Positions 16,901-23,494 of a stretch of DNA of 64,000 nt are shown in pieces; within the stretch, counting starts at the first letter, position 1; each line of letters starts with the position of its first letter. Both the position numbers and the translations under genes were made by a program. Source of the stretch: Clostridium_F caseinilyticum (lineage in GTDB: Bacteria > Bacillota > Clostridia > Clostridiales > Clostridiaceae); the NCBI RefSeq assembly GCF_046127645.1, contig NZ_CP175919.1; one strand, given 5' to 3'. The notes under the pieces were generated by a model, which ran no database searches, was not told where the DNA came from, and saw only the letters and a program-made list of their open reading frames with translations.

Positions 16901-18817
16901 TATCCTGCTAGCATACCTATAAACATAGCTAATAATGAAAATTTAAAAAAATTAAAAAATTTATTTCCAAAATCTGAACTTTATATAGCTGTTGGTAGTG
17001 ATGTAGTATTAAATGCTTCTAGTTATAAAAAAGAAAATATAAATATACCAAATTCTATATTTAATTTTTCTCATATAATATTTCAGCGAGGAAAAAATAA
17101 TGAAAGATTAGATGAAATAATTTCTTATATAAAAAGAGACGTTCTTATTTTCTCTTTGTCTTCTAAATATTCAGAAATAAGCTCTACACAAATCAGAAAT
17201 TATATAGATGAAAATAAAAATATATCTAGTTTAGTAGACCCTATAGCAGAAAAATATATATATGAAAAAGGATTCTATCAAAGAGAATCCCAGGATAAAT
17301 CTATAATAAAACCTATTTCTTTAAGATTAATAATTTTAAATTCCATAGATGACTTTATAATGAATGAAATTTCTTCTTTATTAAAAGATAAAAGAAAAAA
17401 TATAAAAGAAATATTAGACAATATAAGAAAAAAACCCTCTTCTCGAATAATATTAATAAGAGATAAAAAAAATGAACTAATAGGATTTTCCTTATTCCAT
17501 TGGATAAGATCCACTGTATTATACGAAGAAATGAAAGATAATTATATTACAGAATATATAAGAAATAATAGTACTGGTAGAATGTTATCTTTAGATGCAT
17601 TTTATATTAAAAATATAGAAAAAAGTAAATATATAGAACAAGTTCTAGTAACTGAAACCTTGGCATTCTGTGCTTCCAGAGACTATGAATATGCTATATT
17701 TCATCCTAAATGCCCTGAATTCCAAAATCCCTCTATAATTGATATTTTAAAACTTCAAGGTTTTATTAAAGTTTCAGATACCAATAACTCTTTATCTATA
17801 TATACTGCAGATATGAGCAATCCTTGTATATTAAACTTAGATATTGAAAATTTTATAAAAGAACCTTATAGAAACAATCAAAAAATTAAAAATGTAATTT
17901 TAGAAAGTAGAAAAAAACTACAAAAATCTCTAACAAATCTATATAAAGGTGAGCTGGTTTTATCCTTTGATAACAATTTCTTACATCAAGCTATGATCGA
18001 CAAAATTTGTAGTGAAAATGATGTTCCTAGCTACGTGGAAAAGCCTAGAAAATTAGGCAAAGCTATGTGTGTTCCCTATGGAGATATATTAGATAGATAT
18101 ATAGTACCTAATACTGTAACTAAAGCCCTTCATACTGAAAAAATATTCTATTCTAATATGAAAAGTTTTAAAATAGGAGAATTTCCTCACTATCTTGATC
18201 TTAATACTCAAGTAAGAATGTTAAAATCCTTTAATAGATCTGTTATTTTAGTAGACAATTTACTTCATAAAGGTTACAGAATAAAAGCACTAGATCCTAT
18301 ATTTAAAGAAGAAAATCTAGGAATAAAAAATATAGTAGTAGGAATTATGTCTGGACGTGGAAAGGATTTAATGGATAAACAAAATAGATCTGTAGATAGC
18401 GTTTATTTTATACCAAGATTAAAACTTTGGTTTAATGAAGTATCTATGTATCCTTTTATGGGTGGTGACTTATTATGGCGAGGTAAATATCCTAAAAGAA
18501 ATTTACTTCCTTCTATAAATTTAATATTACCTTATACCTACCCTAAATTTATAGTTAATAGTAATAAAGAAGCCATATTCAACCTATCTAAAACCTGCAT
18601 AGAAAACTCTATAAATATATTAAAAGTTATAGAAGAAGAATATCGTAGCATAACAGACAGAAATTTAAGTCTATACTTACTTGGTCATGTATTTAATATC
18701 CCACGATGTCCAGATCAAGGCAAAAATATGTATTATGACTTAAACTTAAGTCCTTCTCACTACTTAAAAAATGATTTAGAAAAATTATTACGATTAGAAA
18801 ATATTATGAAGGATTAA
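13952..18817 (+). CDS. 1621-residue HD / helical-repeat / NadD-like / GNAT-like / PRT-like fusion protein
   Basis: Five parts can be seen. An HD hydrolase at about residues 175-290 has a complete metal set (His184 or His189, His218-Asp219, His235/237, His260, Asp281). Residues about 320-910 are helical, HEAT-like and without catalytic motifs. A nucleotidyltransferase at about 918-1105 opens VAFFPGTFDPFSASH, where HxGH has become S931-A-S-H934, and ends with an intact ISSTQIR (1076-1082), as in NadD. A GNAT-like domain follows at about 1115-1290. The C-terminal part has VILVDNLLHKG (1431-1441), like the PRPP loop of phosphoribosyltransferases but with DN in place of DD and HKG in place of TTG. 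Start ATG follows AAAGGAGG. The next gene is 73 bases on. Function unknown; I infer a nucleotide or cofactor role. Confidence 0.85.
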   Translation: MVKLDFKYLYNKISQSFKNNMWLKKQNINKEYISLHMDSLEFNKKLSKMILNKDFSAKSTLQLCTGLLKNIYPIKIEEDCLNKIYNYCLNKTFPNIDKIQSDSNLDICAEVFLKIFCIINDFEKNYNSYIFKGKYPLNFLKEEEIQSLERPQEYKKFLSNFKKDYIYEMMKLSEEIMGFNTLDHVCGVHYLCLHIGRQLRTLGIPIDLGRVSGAGAGHDIGKYGCTGEDLKRVPHLHYYYTNQWFKKYDIPYIGNIAMNHSTWDLEVENLSLESLILIYSDFRVKNMKTKSGYKMHIYSLEDSFYVILNKLESLDEKKEKRYKAVYAKLKDFEDYLISLNVNVDPNKNISNHNFLLKNIEYSLMQGEEIINNLKNISIYHSIYLMHQLRDEISLETILDSARSEKDWKNLREYIRVLQEYSTYLTQKQKKQTLKFLFENLTHPEDDIRKHCAELIGKLIAIFDESYMKEIPSNVELPKAEITSVDVLREYLKAMLSPPSNMIYINKFNLGYNISTMVESLFKYCKETSLDDYRKVLLNSFDYKKYKNVDIQLFLLDTAKYIPIDFSSKYTKNLWDFIFNILKKKNQALRLGALKTLNLLITGNVPQDIKNKIEDYLNSSTINKKYISENLLKLNLAKSLNMKNLYSSLEKHIDINKKLVTEIFLSNLKSNTSWIKKHVQIDLLLKYVKENPSSFAMNTVIHFSNLLKVSDIESVRSKAGNAILDIMPYLSLAERNEIAIELLRGLEIEGNRFTEYIPTYAGQVILWLQPIELDEIIKDLTIKSKKSNTNLKCLLLKTIGITISNYPIYKIRFKENIKFFNDRLINMIGILLNGLGDYNIQVKQSAFISLGKHLFSEENSFEEKSELFKLTAKKILTLIAEDRNKNLMMLTNSVGMHYIYRFISDYNFYVGDLNIPSAEKVAFFPGTFDPFSASHKEIAKALRNMGFEVFLAVDEFSWSKRTLPSLLRRDILNLSIADQLNIYIYPASIPINIANNENLKKLKNLFPKSELYIAVGSDVVLNASSYKKENINIPNSIFNFSHIIFQRGKNNERLDEIISYIKRDVLIFSLSSKYSEISSTQIRNYIDENKNISSLVDPIAEKYIYEKGFYQRESQDKSIIKPISLRLIILNSIDDFIMNEISSLLKDKRKNIKEILDNIRKKPSSRIILIRDKKNELIGFSLFHWIRSTVLYEEMKDNYITEYIRNNSTGRMLSLDAFYIKNIEKSKYIEQVLVTETLAFCASRDYEYAIFHPKCPEFQNPSIIDILKLQGFIKVSDTNNSLSIYTADMSNPCILNLDIENFIKEPYRNNQKIKNVILESRKKLQKSLTNLYKGELVLSFDNNFLHQAMIDKICSENDVPSYVEKPRKLGKAMCVPYGDILDRYIVPNTVTKALHTEKIFYSNMKSFKIGEFPHYLDLNTQVRMLKSFNRSVILVDNLLHKGYRIKALDPIFKEENLGIKNIVVGIMSGRGKDLMDKQNRSVDSVYFIPRLKLWFNEVSMYPFMGGDLLWRGKYPKRNLLPSINLILPYTYPKFIVNSNKEAIFNLSKTCIENSINILKVIEEEYRSITDRNLSLYLLGHVFNIPRCPDQGKNMYYDLNLSPSHYLKNDLEKLLRLENIMKD

Positions 18818-18890
18818 TTATTGGTTTAATATAAATAATTATATAGTATTTTATGTATAAATCTAATAATAATATATAGGATGTGAATTT

Positions 18891-20114
18891 ATGAATAATT
18901 TAAATTTATTTTATTATATTGTAGAAAATTGTATTATAATTTCAAAGAAAGAAGAAAACTTAAAAAAAATAACAGAAAAAGAAGTCTCTTCTCATAAAGG
19001 ATTAATGTATTTTTTAGTAAATCTAGATGAAAATAATTCTAGAAGAAGCTTTTTAATAACTAATACCTCCATGCTCTTTATAAAAAATGAAAATTTGGAT
19101 ATTTTAATAGAAAAAGATTCCCTTATCCCCGTTCCGCAATTTATAAAAAAAGCTATACAAGAAAAAAGGTTAATAGGCATTAATAAATCTTATAGAAATT
19201 GGAGAGAAACACTAAAATTTAATCCTTGCCAAAATCCAAAATGGAAAATAAATGTAGTAGGATTAGGCGATGTAGGTGGAACATTAATTACAGGTTTAAG
19301 ACTTTTAGGAGAAGATTGTATAGAGGAAATAGGTATATATGATAAAGATATAAATAAAATAAGTCGATGGGAATATGAATGTAATCAAATTCAAAGTCCT
19401 ACTTTAAATCCAAATTTACCTAAAATAAAAGCATTAAATGAAGATGAAATTTTCAATTGTAATATGTTCGTATTTTGCGTTTCTGTAGGTGTACCTAAAA
19501 TAGGAAATGAAAGTAAAGATGTACGATTAGTTCAATTTGAAGGAAATAGTAAAATAGTATCTTTATATGCTAAACTTGCAAAAGAAAAAAATTTTGAAGG
19601 TATCTTTGCTGTGGTATCTGATCCAGTAGATCTTTTATGCAAATCAGCTCTAAAAGAAGGTTTATCCCCTAACCAAATTAGAGGATATGGTCTTGGAGTT
19701 ATGAACGCTAGAGCTGCATATTACGCAGTAAAATATCCTGAACTTAAAAATTATCATGTAGAAGGAAGGGCATTTGGACCTCATGGAGAAGGTCTTATAA
19801 TAGCAAATAGTATAGAAAATTATGATGAAAATTTATCTGATATTCTAACAAAAAAAACTAGAGAAGCAAATTTAGAAATACGTTCTTTGGGCTTCAAACC
19901 CTATATAGCTCCTGCCCTATCTTCTGGAAGTTTTTCTTTAATAGCCACTATAAAATCTCAGTGGCATTATAGTGCCACATTTTTAGATGGTGCTTTTATG
20001 GGAATTAAAAATAGATTTATAAACAATACTATAGAACTAGAAACCTATAAAAATATGCCTTCTAAATTGCTAAAAAAATTAGAAAGAACTCATAGCTATT
20101 TAAAGAATTTTTAA
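18891..20114 (+). CDS. Divergent lactate/malate dehydrogenase-like protein
   Basis: Residues 1-115 are an extra N-terminal domain I do not recognise. From residue 118 the chain follows the LDH/MDH fold. The Rossmann motif is VVGLGDVGGTL (G124, G126, G129), with Asp151 ending strand two, which favours NAD over NADP. Arg212 lies in DVRLVQFEGN, SDPVDLL at 243-249 matches the usual NPVD, Arg274 is in GVMNARAAYY, and His298 in GPHGEG sits where the catalytic His belongs. So the active-site plan is largely kept, but with a changed Asn-to-Asp and a new front domain. It lies 73 bases after the giant gene and is probably cotranscribed with it. The substrate is unknown and may not be a simple 2-hydroxy acid. 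Confidence 0.75.
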   Translation: MNNLNLFYYIVENCIIISKKEENLKKITEKEVSSHKGLMYFLVNLDENNSRRSFLITNTSMLFIKNENLDILIEKDSLIPVPQFIKKAIQEKRLIGINKSYRNWRETLKFNPCQNPKWKINVVGLGDVGGTLITGLRLLGEDCIEEIGIYDKDINKISRWEYECNQIQSPTLNPNLPKIKALNEDEIFNCNMFVFCVSVGVPKIGNESKDVRLVQFEGNSKIVSLYAKLAKEKNFEGIFAVVSDPVDLLCKSALKEGLSPNQIRGYGLGVMNARAAYYAVKYPELKNYHVEGRAFGPHGEGLIIANSIENYDENLSDILTKKTREANLEIRSLGFKPYIAPALSSGSFSLIATIKSQWHYSATFLDGAFMGIKNRFINNTIELETYKNMPSKLLKKLERTHSYLKNF

Positions 20115-20218
20115 TATTCTTTTAAACATTTTATAAAGGGATTTTTTATAAATCTATATAATGATTTCCCTTTATTATAAGAAATAATTAATTTTGCTCT
20201 TTAAATATACTAATTTTA

Positions 20219-20345
20219 ATAATTGACCAAATTGCATAATTAAAAGATTTCTAATCCCTATATAACATATTGTGCTCAAGCAAATATATCAATACAATAT
20301 ATTGGTATATTTATATTTAAAAATAAATTATGCAATTTTGTCATT
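20219..20345. repeat. Dispersed about 125-bp element, copy A, with 18-bp terminal inverted repeats
   Basis: TGACCAAATTGCATAATT (20224-20241) is inverted at AATTATGCAATTTTGTCA (20326-20343) with one mismatch. A second inner inverted repeat (ATATCAATA / TATTGGTAT) lies near 20287-20308. The whole unit aligns along its length with 54151-54277, including the shared AATCCCTAT block. It is either a small non-autonomous mobile repeat or a structured RNA. It lies in the leader of the flavoprotein gene. Confidence 0.7.
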
Positions 20346-20382
20346 TAACATAATCCAAATTATATTTTAAGGAAGTGTTTTT

Positions 20383-21438
20383 ATGGAAGAATTATTCCTT
20401 ATAATACCAAACCCTAAAGTATCTAAAGAGTTAAAGGACATGATTAAAAATTTTTGTAAGAACTTTTCTAAAGTTACTACAATAATAGATAGTGATAATT
20501 TATCAGACTTAAAGGAGAAAAAAATATTATTTGCTATCGAAGTAGGTTTTTCTGGTATAGACTTATATATGTGGACTTTTTTAGAGAACTTAAAAACTAA
20601 AGAAAAAGATTTTTTTTATAATTCTACAGCTACTTTGCTAGTTCACAGCTCTACAGAGCTTTTTACAAAAGATGTATGTCAAGATTTAATATTTATAACC
20701 AATTCTTTAGGTTGTAGATTTATAGGTCATCCCATAATTGAAGCAACTGCTTCCTTTAAAAATTTTTTAACTTGGCAAAAAACTTTAAATATACCCTTAG
20801 AAAAAATTTGCTTAAATTTATGTCATAAACTTGGTAAAAGACTTTTAAATTATACTCCTAAATATATAAAGTCACCTAAAATAACAGCCCTTTATTCTTC
20901 CCCTCATACTTTTTCTAATACATTAAGTCTTTGGCATATGGCTTCATGTAAATTAAAAGAATATGATATAAATGAAATTCAAATAGAAAATGGTAAAGTT
21001 CAAGAATGCAAAGGTTGTTCTTATAAAACATGCTTACATTATGGTAAGCAAAATAGCTGCTTTTATGGTGGTTTTATGGTTGAAAATGTATTACCTGCTA
21101 TAAAAGAATCTGATATAGTAGTATGGCTATGTCCTAACTATAATGATGCTATTTCATCTAACATATCAGCTACAATAAACAGACTTACTGTACTTTATAG
21201 AAAAGCAAGCTTTTATGACAAATGCCTACTTGGAGTAATAGTATCTGGAAACTCTGGAAGTGATTCTGTAGCAAAACAATTAATAGGAGCACTAAATATA
21301 AATAAGGGATTTTTGTTGCCACCTTATGCTTTATTGATGGAAACAGCTAATGATCCTAAAGCTATATTCAAAATACCTAATATAGAAGAAAAAGCTGAAA
21401 AATTTGCACTAAATATAAAAAAAATCAATTGTAAGTAA
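20383..21438 (+). CDS. Double-domain flavodoxin-like NAD(P)H oxidoreductase with Cys cluster
   Basis: The C-terminal half (about 165-345) fits the NADPH-dependent FMN reductase / iron-sulfur flavoprotein family. It has a strand and phosphate loop ITALYSSPHTFSNT, then Cys209, Cys212, Cys217 and Cys226 (C-x2-C-x4-C-x8-C), and then SDIVVWLCPNYNDAISSNIS, where the family normally has a P-x-Y flavin-contact segment. The Cys spacing is looser than the C-x2-C-x2-C-x4-7-C of known Fe-S flavoproteins. The first 160 residues look like a second, degenerate flavodoxin fold without that Cys set. The start ATG follows AAGGAAGTGTTTTT. It sits 270 bases after the dehydrogenase-like gene, with repeat copy A between them. 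Likely an electron carrier for the same unknown pathway (inference). Confidence 0.75.
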   Translation: MEELFLIIPNPKVSKELKDMIKNFCKNFSKVTTIIDSDNLSDLKEKKILFAIEVGFSGIDLYMWTFLENLKTKEKDFFYNSTATLLVHSSTELFTKDVCQDLIFITNSLGCRFIGHPIIEATASFKNFLTWQKTLNIPLEKICLNLCHKLGKRLLNYTPKYIKSPKITALYSSPHTFSNTLSLWHMASCKLKEYDINEIQIENGKVQECKGCSYKTCLHYGKQNSCFYGGFMVENVLPAIKESDIVVWLCPNYNDAISSNISATINRLTVLYRKASFYDKCLLGVIVSGNSGSDSVAKQLIGALNINKGFLLPPYALLMETANDPKAIFKIPNIEEKAEKFALNIKKINCK

Positions 21439-21561
21439 ACTTAAAAATTTATTTGCTTATATCTATTAATATTTTTTAAAACATTTTACCAAAAACATCA
21501 CTATTTCATAGCAATATATTTATAAATAAGTTAATTTATTATGCTTATATATTTTATTTAT

Positions 21562-21596
21562 AATAAGTTTACTATAAAATATATAGTAAACTTATT
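21562..21596 (+). promoter_or_regulatory. Perfect 15-bp inverted repeat just before the PHP gene
   Basis: AATAAGTTTACTATA and TATAGTAAACTTATT are separated by 5 bases and end 7 bases before the AAAGGAGG ribosome site. It could be an operator or an RNA hairpin controlling access to that site. There is no T tract, so it is not a terminator. Confidence 0.55.
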
Positions 21597-21619
21597 AAGT
21601 TCTAAAGGAGGTAATTTTT

Positions 21620-22459
21620 ATTTATATAAAAGGCGATTTTCATACCCATACTAATGCTTCTGATGGCAAATATTCATCAAAAGAATTGATTTATCTAGCT
21701 AAAGAAGAAAATCTAGATATAATATCTGTAACGGATCATGATACTACAGATGGAATAGAAGAAGCATTATTTTATGGAGAGAAATTAAACATAAAGGTGA
21801 TTCCAGGAATAGAATTATCCACTACATATAATAACTGCAGTGTCCACGTTTTAGGATATTTTAAAGGAAATAATTATAAAAATAATTTAATAAAAGATTT
21901 CCAAAAACACAAAAAAGAATTCAGAAAAAAAAGAGCTAATGAAATAGTAAATAAACTAGAAGAACATTTTGATATAATAATAAGTTTTGATAAAATAATG
22001 GAATCCACAAAAGGGGTTATTTCGAGACCTCATATTGCAAAAGCAATTGTAAACGCAGGATATAATTATAGCTGGGACTATATATTTTCAAACTTTATTG
22101 GTGAAGGATGCAAAGCTTATGTACCAAATAAAACCATCTCCACTGAAGAAGGTATATCCTTATTAAAAAAATCTGGTGCTATATCAGTCTTAGCCCATCC
22201 TGTATTAATAAAGAAAATTAATGTAGAGAATTTATTTAAATTAAATTTTGATGGAGTAGAAGCAATATATTATATGAATAAACCAGAGGATACTATTAAA
22301 CTTAAAAGCCTATCTAAAAAATATAACAAAATTATAACCGGTGGTTCAGATTTTCATGGATTAACTAAAACTGATGGAAGCCATCCAGATAGAATAGGAG
22401 CAACTACTTTAGATCAAGCTAATATAGAAAAGCTCTTAAAATTCATAGACTCAGTATAA
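21620..22459 (+). CDS. PHP-domain phosphoesterase, apparently started at ATT
   Basis: This predicted metal phosphoesterase has the full PHP ligand set: GDFHTHT at the N-terminus, SVTDHDTTDG, PGIELSTTY with a following SVHVLGY, LAHPVL, and GGSDFHG near the end. The first motif is read only if translation starts upstream of the nearest canonical codon (TTG at 21686). In frame, ATT at 21620 lies 8 bases after the strong site AAAGGAGG and gives IYIKGDFHTHT, exactly where family members begin MYIKGDFHTHT-like. So I call a 279-residue CDS with a rare ATT start. Relatives hydrolyse nucleoside 3',5'-bisphosphates or short oligonucleotides; the substrate here is unproven. Confidence 0.8.
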   Translation: MYIKGDFHTHTNASDGKYSSKELIYLAKEENLDIISVTDHDTTDGIEEALFYGEKLNIKVIPGIELSTTYNNCSVHVLGYFKGNNYKNNLIKDFQKHKKEFRKKRANEIVNKLEEHFDIIISFDKIMESTKGVISRPHIAKAIVNAGYNYSWDYIFSNFIGEGCKAYVPNKTISTEEGISLLKKSGAISVLAHPVLIKKINVENLFKLNFDGVEAIYYMNKPEDTIKLKSLSKKYNKIITGGSDFHGLTKTDGSHPDRIGATTLDQANIEKLLKFIDSV

Positions 22460-22535
22460 GGAAGTTGCCACTTAAAAGTTAGTTTACCTTCAGTATATTA
22501 AAAATGGATATGTGTCTAGAAGAGCAACTCAATTC

Positions 22536-22654
22536 GCTAAGATATTCTAAATTTGTTTTTGTAAAATATATTGAAAAAAATGATAACTCGCTATTCGCCC
22601 AAACAATCAGTTTTGTCTAATATATTTTCAAAAAACAAATAAGAATATCTAAGC
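22536..22654. repeat. Long imperfect palindrome P1 (about 36-bp arms)
   Basis: GCTAAGATATTCTAAATTTG… at 22536-22572 is the inverted partner of the segment ending AAGAATATCTAAGC at 22619-22654, with about six mismatches or gaps. The loop of about 46 bases contains CGCTATTCGCCC. Confidence 0.65.
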
Positions 22655-23039
22655 TTTTTCCAATGCCCTTTACACCACATATTCACATTTTTTAGACCAA
22701 GGAAGATAGAATAACTCTTTAAATATAATCTTATGAATAGAAGAGACACTAAATAAAAATTTTGCTCCACTGTGTTATATAAATTAAATTTACACCTAAA
22801 TCTAGTTGCGTTAGCAAACAAATTTAATATAATAAAGCTAATAGATTCAATAAGTTTTATTGTATATAAATTTGTTAAGGTTATTGTATAAATACATTAT
22901 TTATAGTTATAAAACACTAATAAAAAGTGTTTTTCATCTTATAATATAAAAAGGAATTCTCATATATTTAACAGAAAATCTTCTGGCTACGCGGATTATT
23001 GTGAATAAAACTAATGATTTTTCACATAGAAAAATACAC

Positions 23040-23075
23040 CTCCAAAAGTTAGATTTTTAGGTCTAACTTTTGGAG
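23040..23075. repeat. 14-bp perfect hairpin P2, possibly two abutted IS ends
   Basis: CTCCAAAAGTTAGA and TCTAACTTTTGGAG flank 8 bases. The arms resemble the terminal repeats of some IS3-family elements (TGxACTCCAAAAGTTAGA-like), as if an element had been deleted internally leaving only its two ends. No transposase remnant was seen, so this origin is a guess. Confidence 0.45.
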
Positions 23076-23239
23076 TGCACTTCACTGCGCTATCGCTTTT
23101 TTAGCCATTTACATATGGAATTTATATATAATTTTAAAATTTATAAATAACTTAAAAGGAATAATATAATTAAAGATTTTATGTAGAAAAGTGGAACAAA
23201 ATCATCATTTTGCAGTTTTCCCTTTCAATTGGAATTTAT

Positions 23240-23475
23240 AATAACATCTTTTAAAGGTATTAAAACAATAAATACTTTTAGAGAAAATAGATAGCTATAA
23301 AAATAAAAAGAATACTTTATTTGTGAACTAATATTTAAACGTGAAGTAAACAGGACGTGGCAGCAGAGCGTTAGTTTAAATATTAGGACACAAATATTAG
23401 AGTATTCTTTATTTTTATAGCTATCTATTGAACAAAAGTATTTCTTGTTTTAATTTTCACCCTTTAAGGAACGTT
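23240..23475. repeat. Long imperfect palindrome P3 (about 100-bp arms) with GGACGTG centre
   Basis: The arms share, in inverted order, AAATACTTTT, ATAGATAGCTATAAAAATAA, AGAATACT, TATTTGTG and CTAATATTTAAAC. The unpaired middle (about 23341-23371) carries AGGACGTGGCAGCAGAGCG. The same GGACGTG heptamer sits in the middle of palindrome P4 at 30.8 kb. Confidence 0.7.
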
Positions 23476-23494
23476 AAGTCGTAATTTCCTTATT

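Larger units (their letters stand above)
22460..23494. other. Gene-free island of palindromic sequence, 1035 bp
   Basis: No convincing gene is present. The only longish frame (22821-22591, minus) overlaps a palindrome and has no family likeness. The stretch holds three separate inverted structures, listed individually. It looks like a graveyard of small mobile or palindromic elements between the PHP gene and the M18 aminopeptidase gene, whose two ends converge here. Confidence 0.65.

Noticed and set aside
22591..22821. 76-codon frame on the minus strand
   Set aside because: It overlaps palindrome P1, has no ribosome site of note and no family likeness; composition is that of non-coding DNA.
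22460..23494. CRISPR array
   Set aside because: The repeats are inverted arms of single palindromes, not regularly spaced direct repeats.
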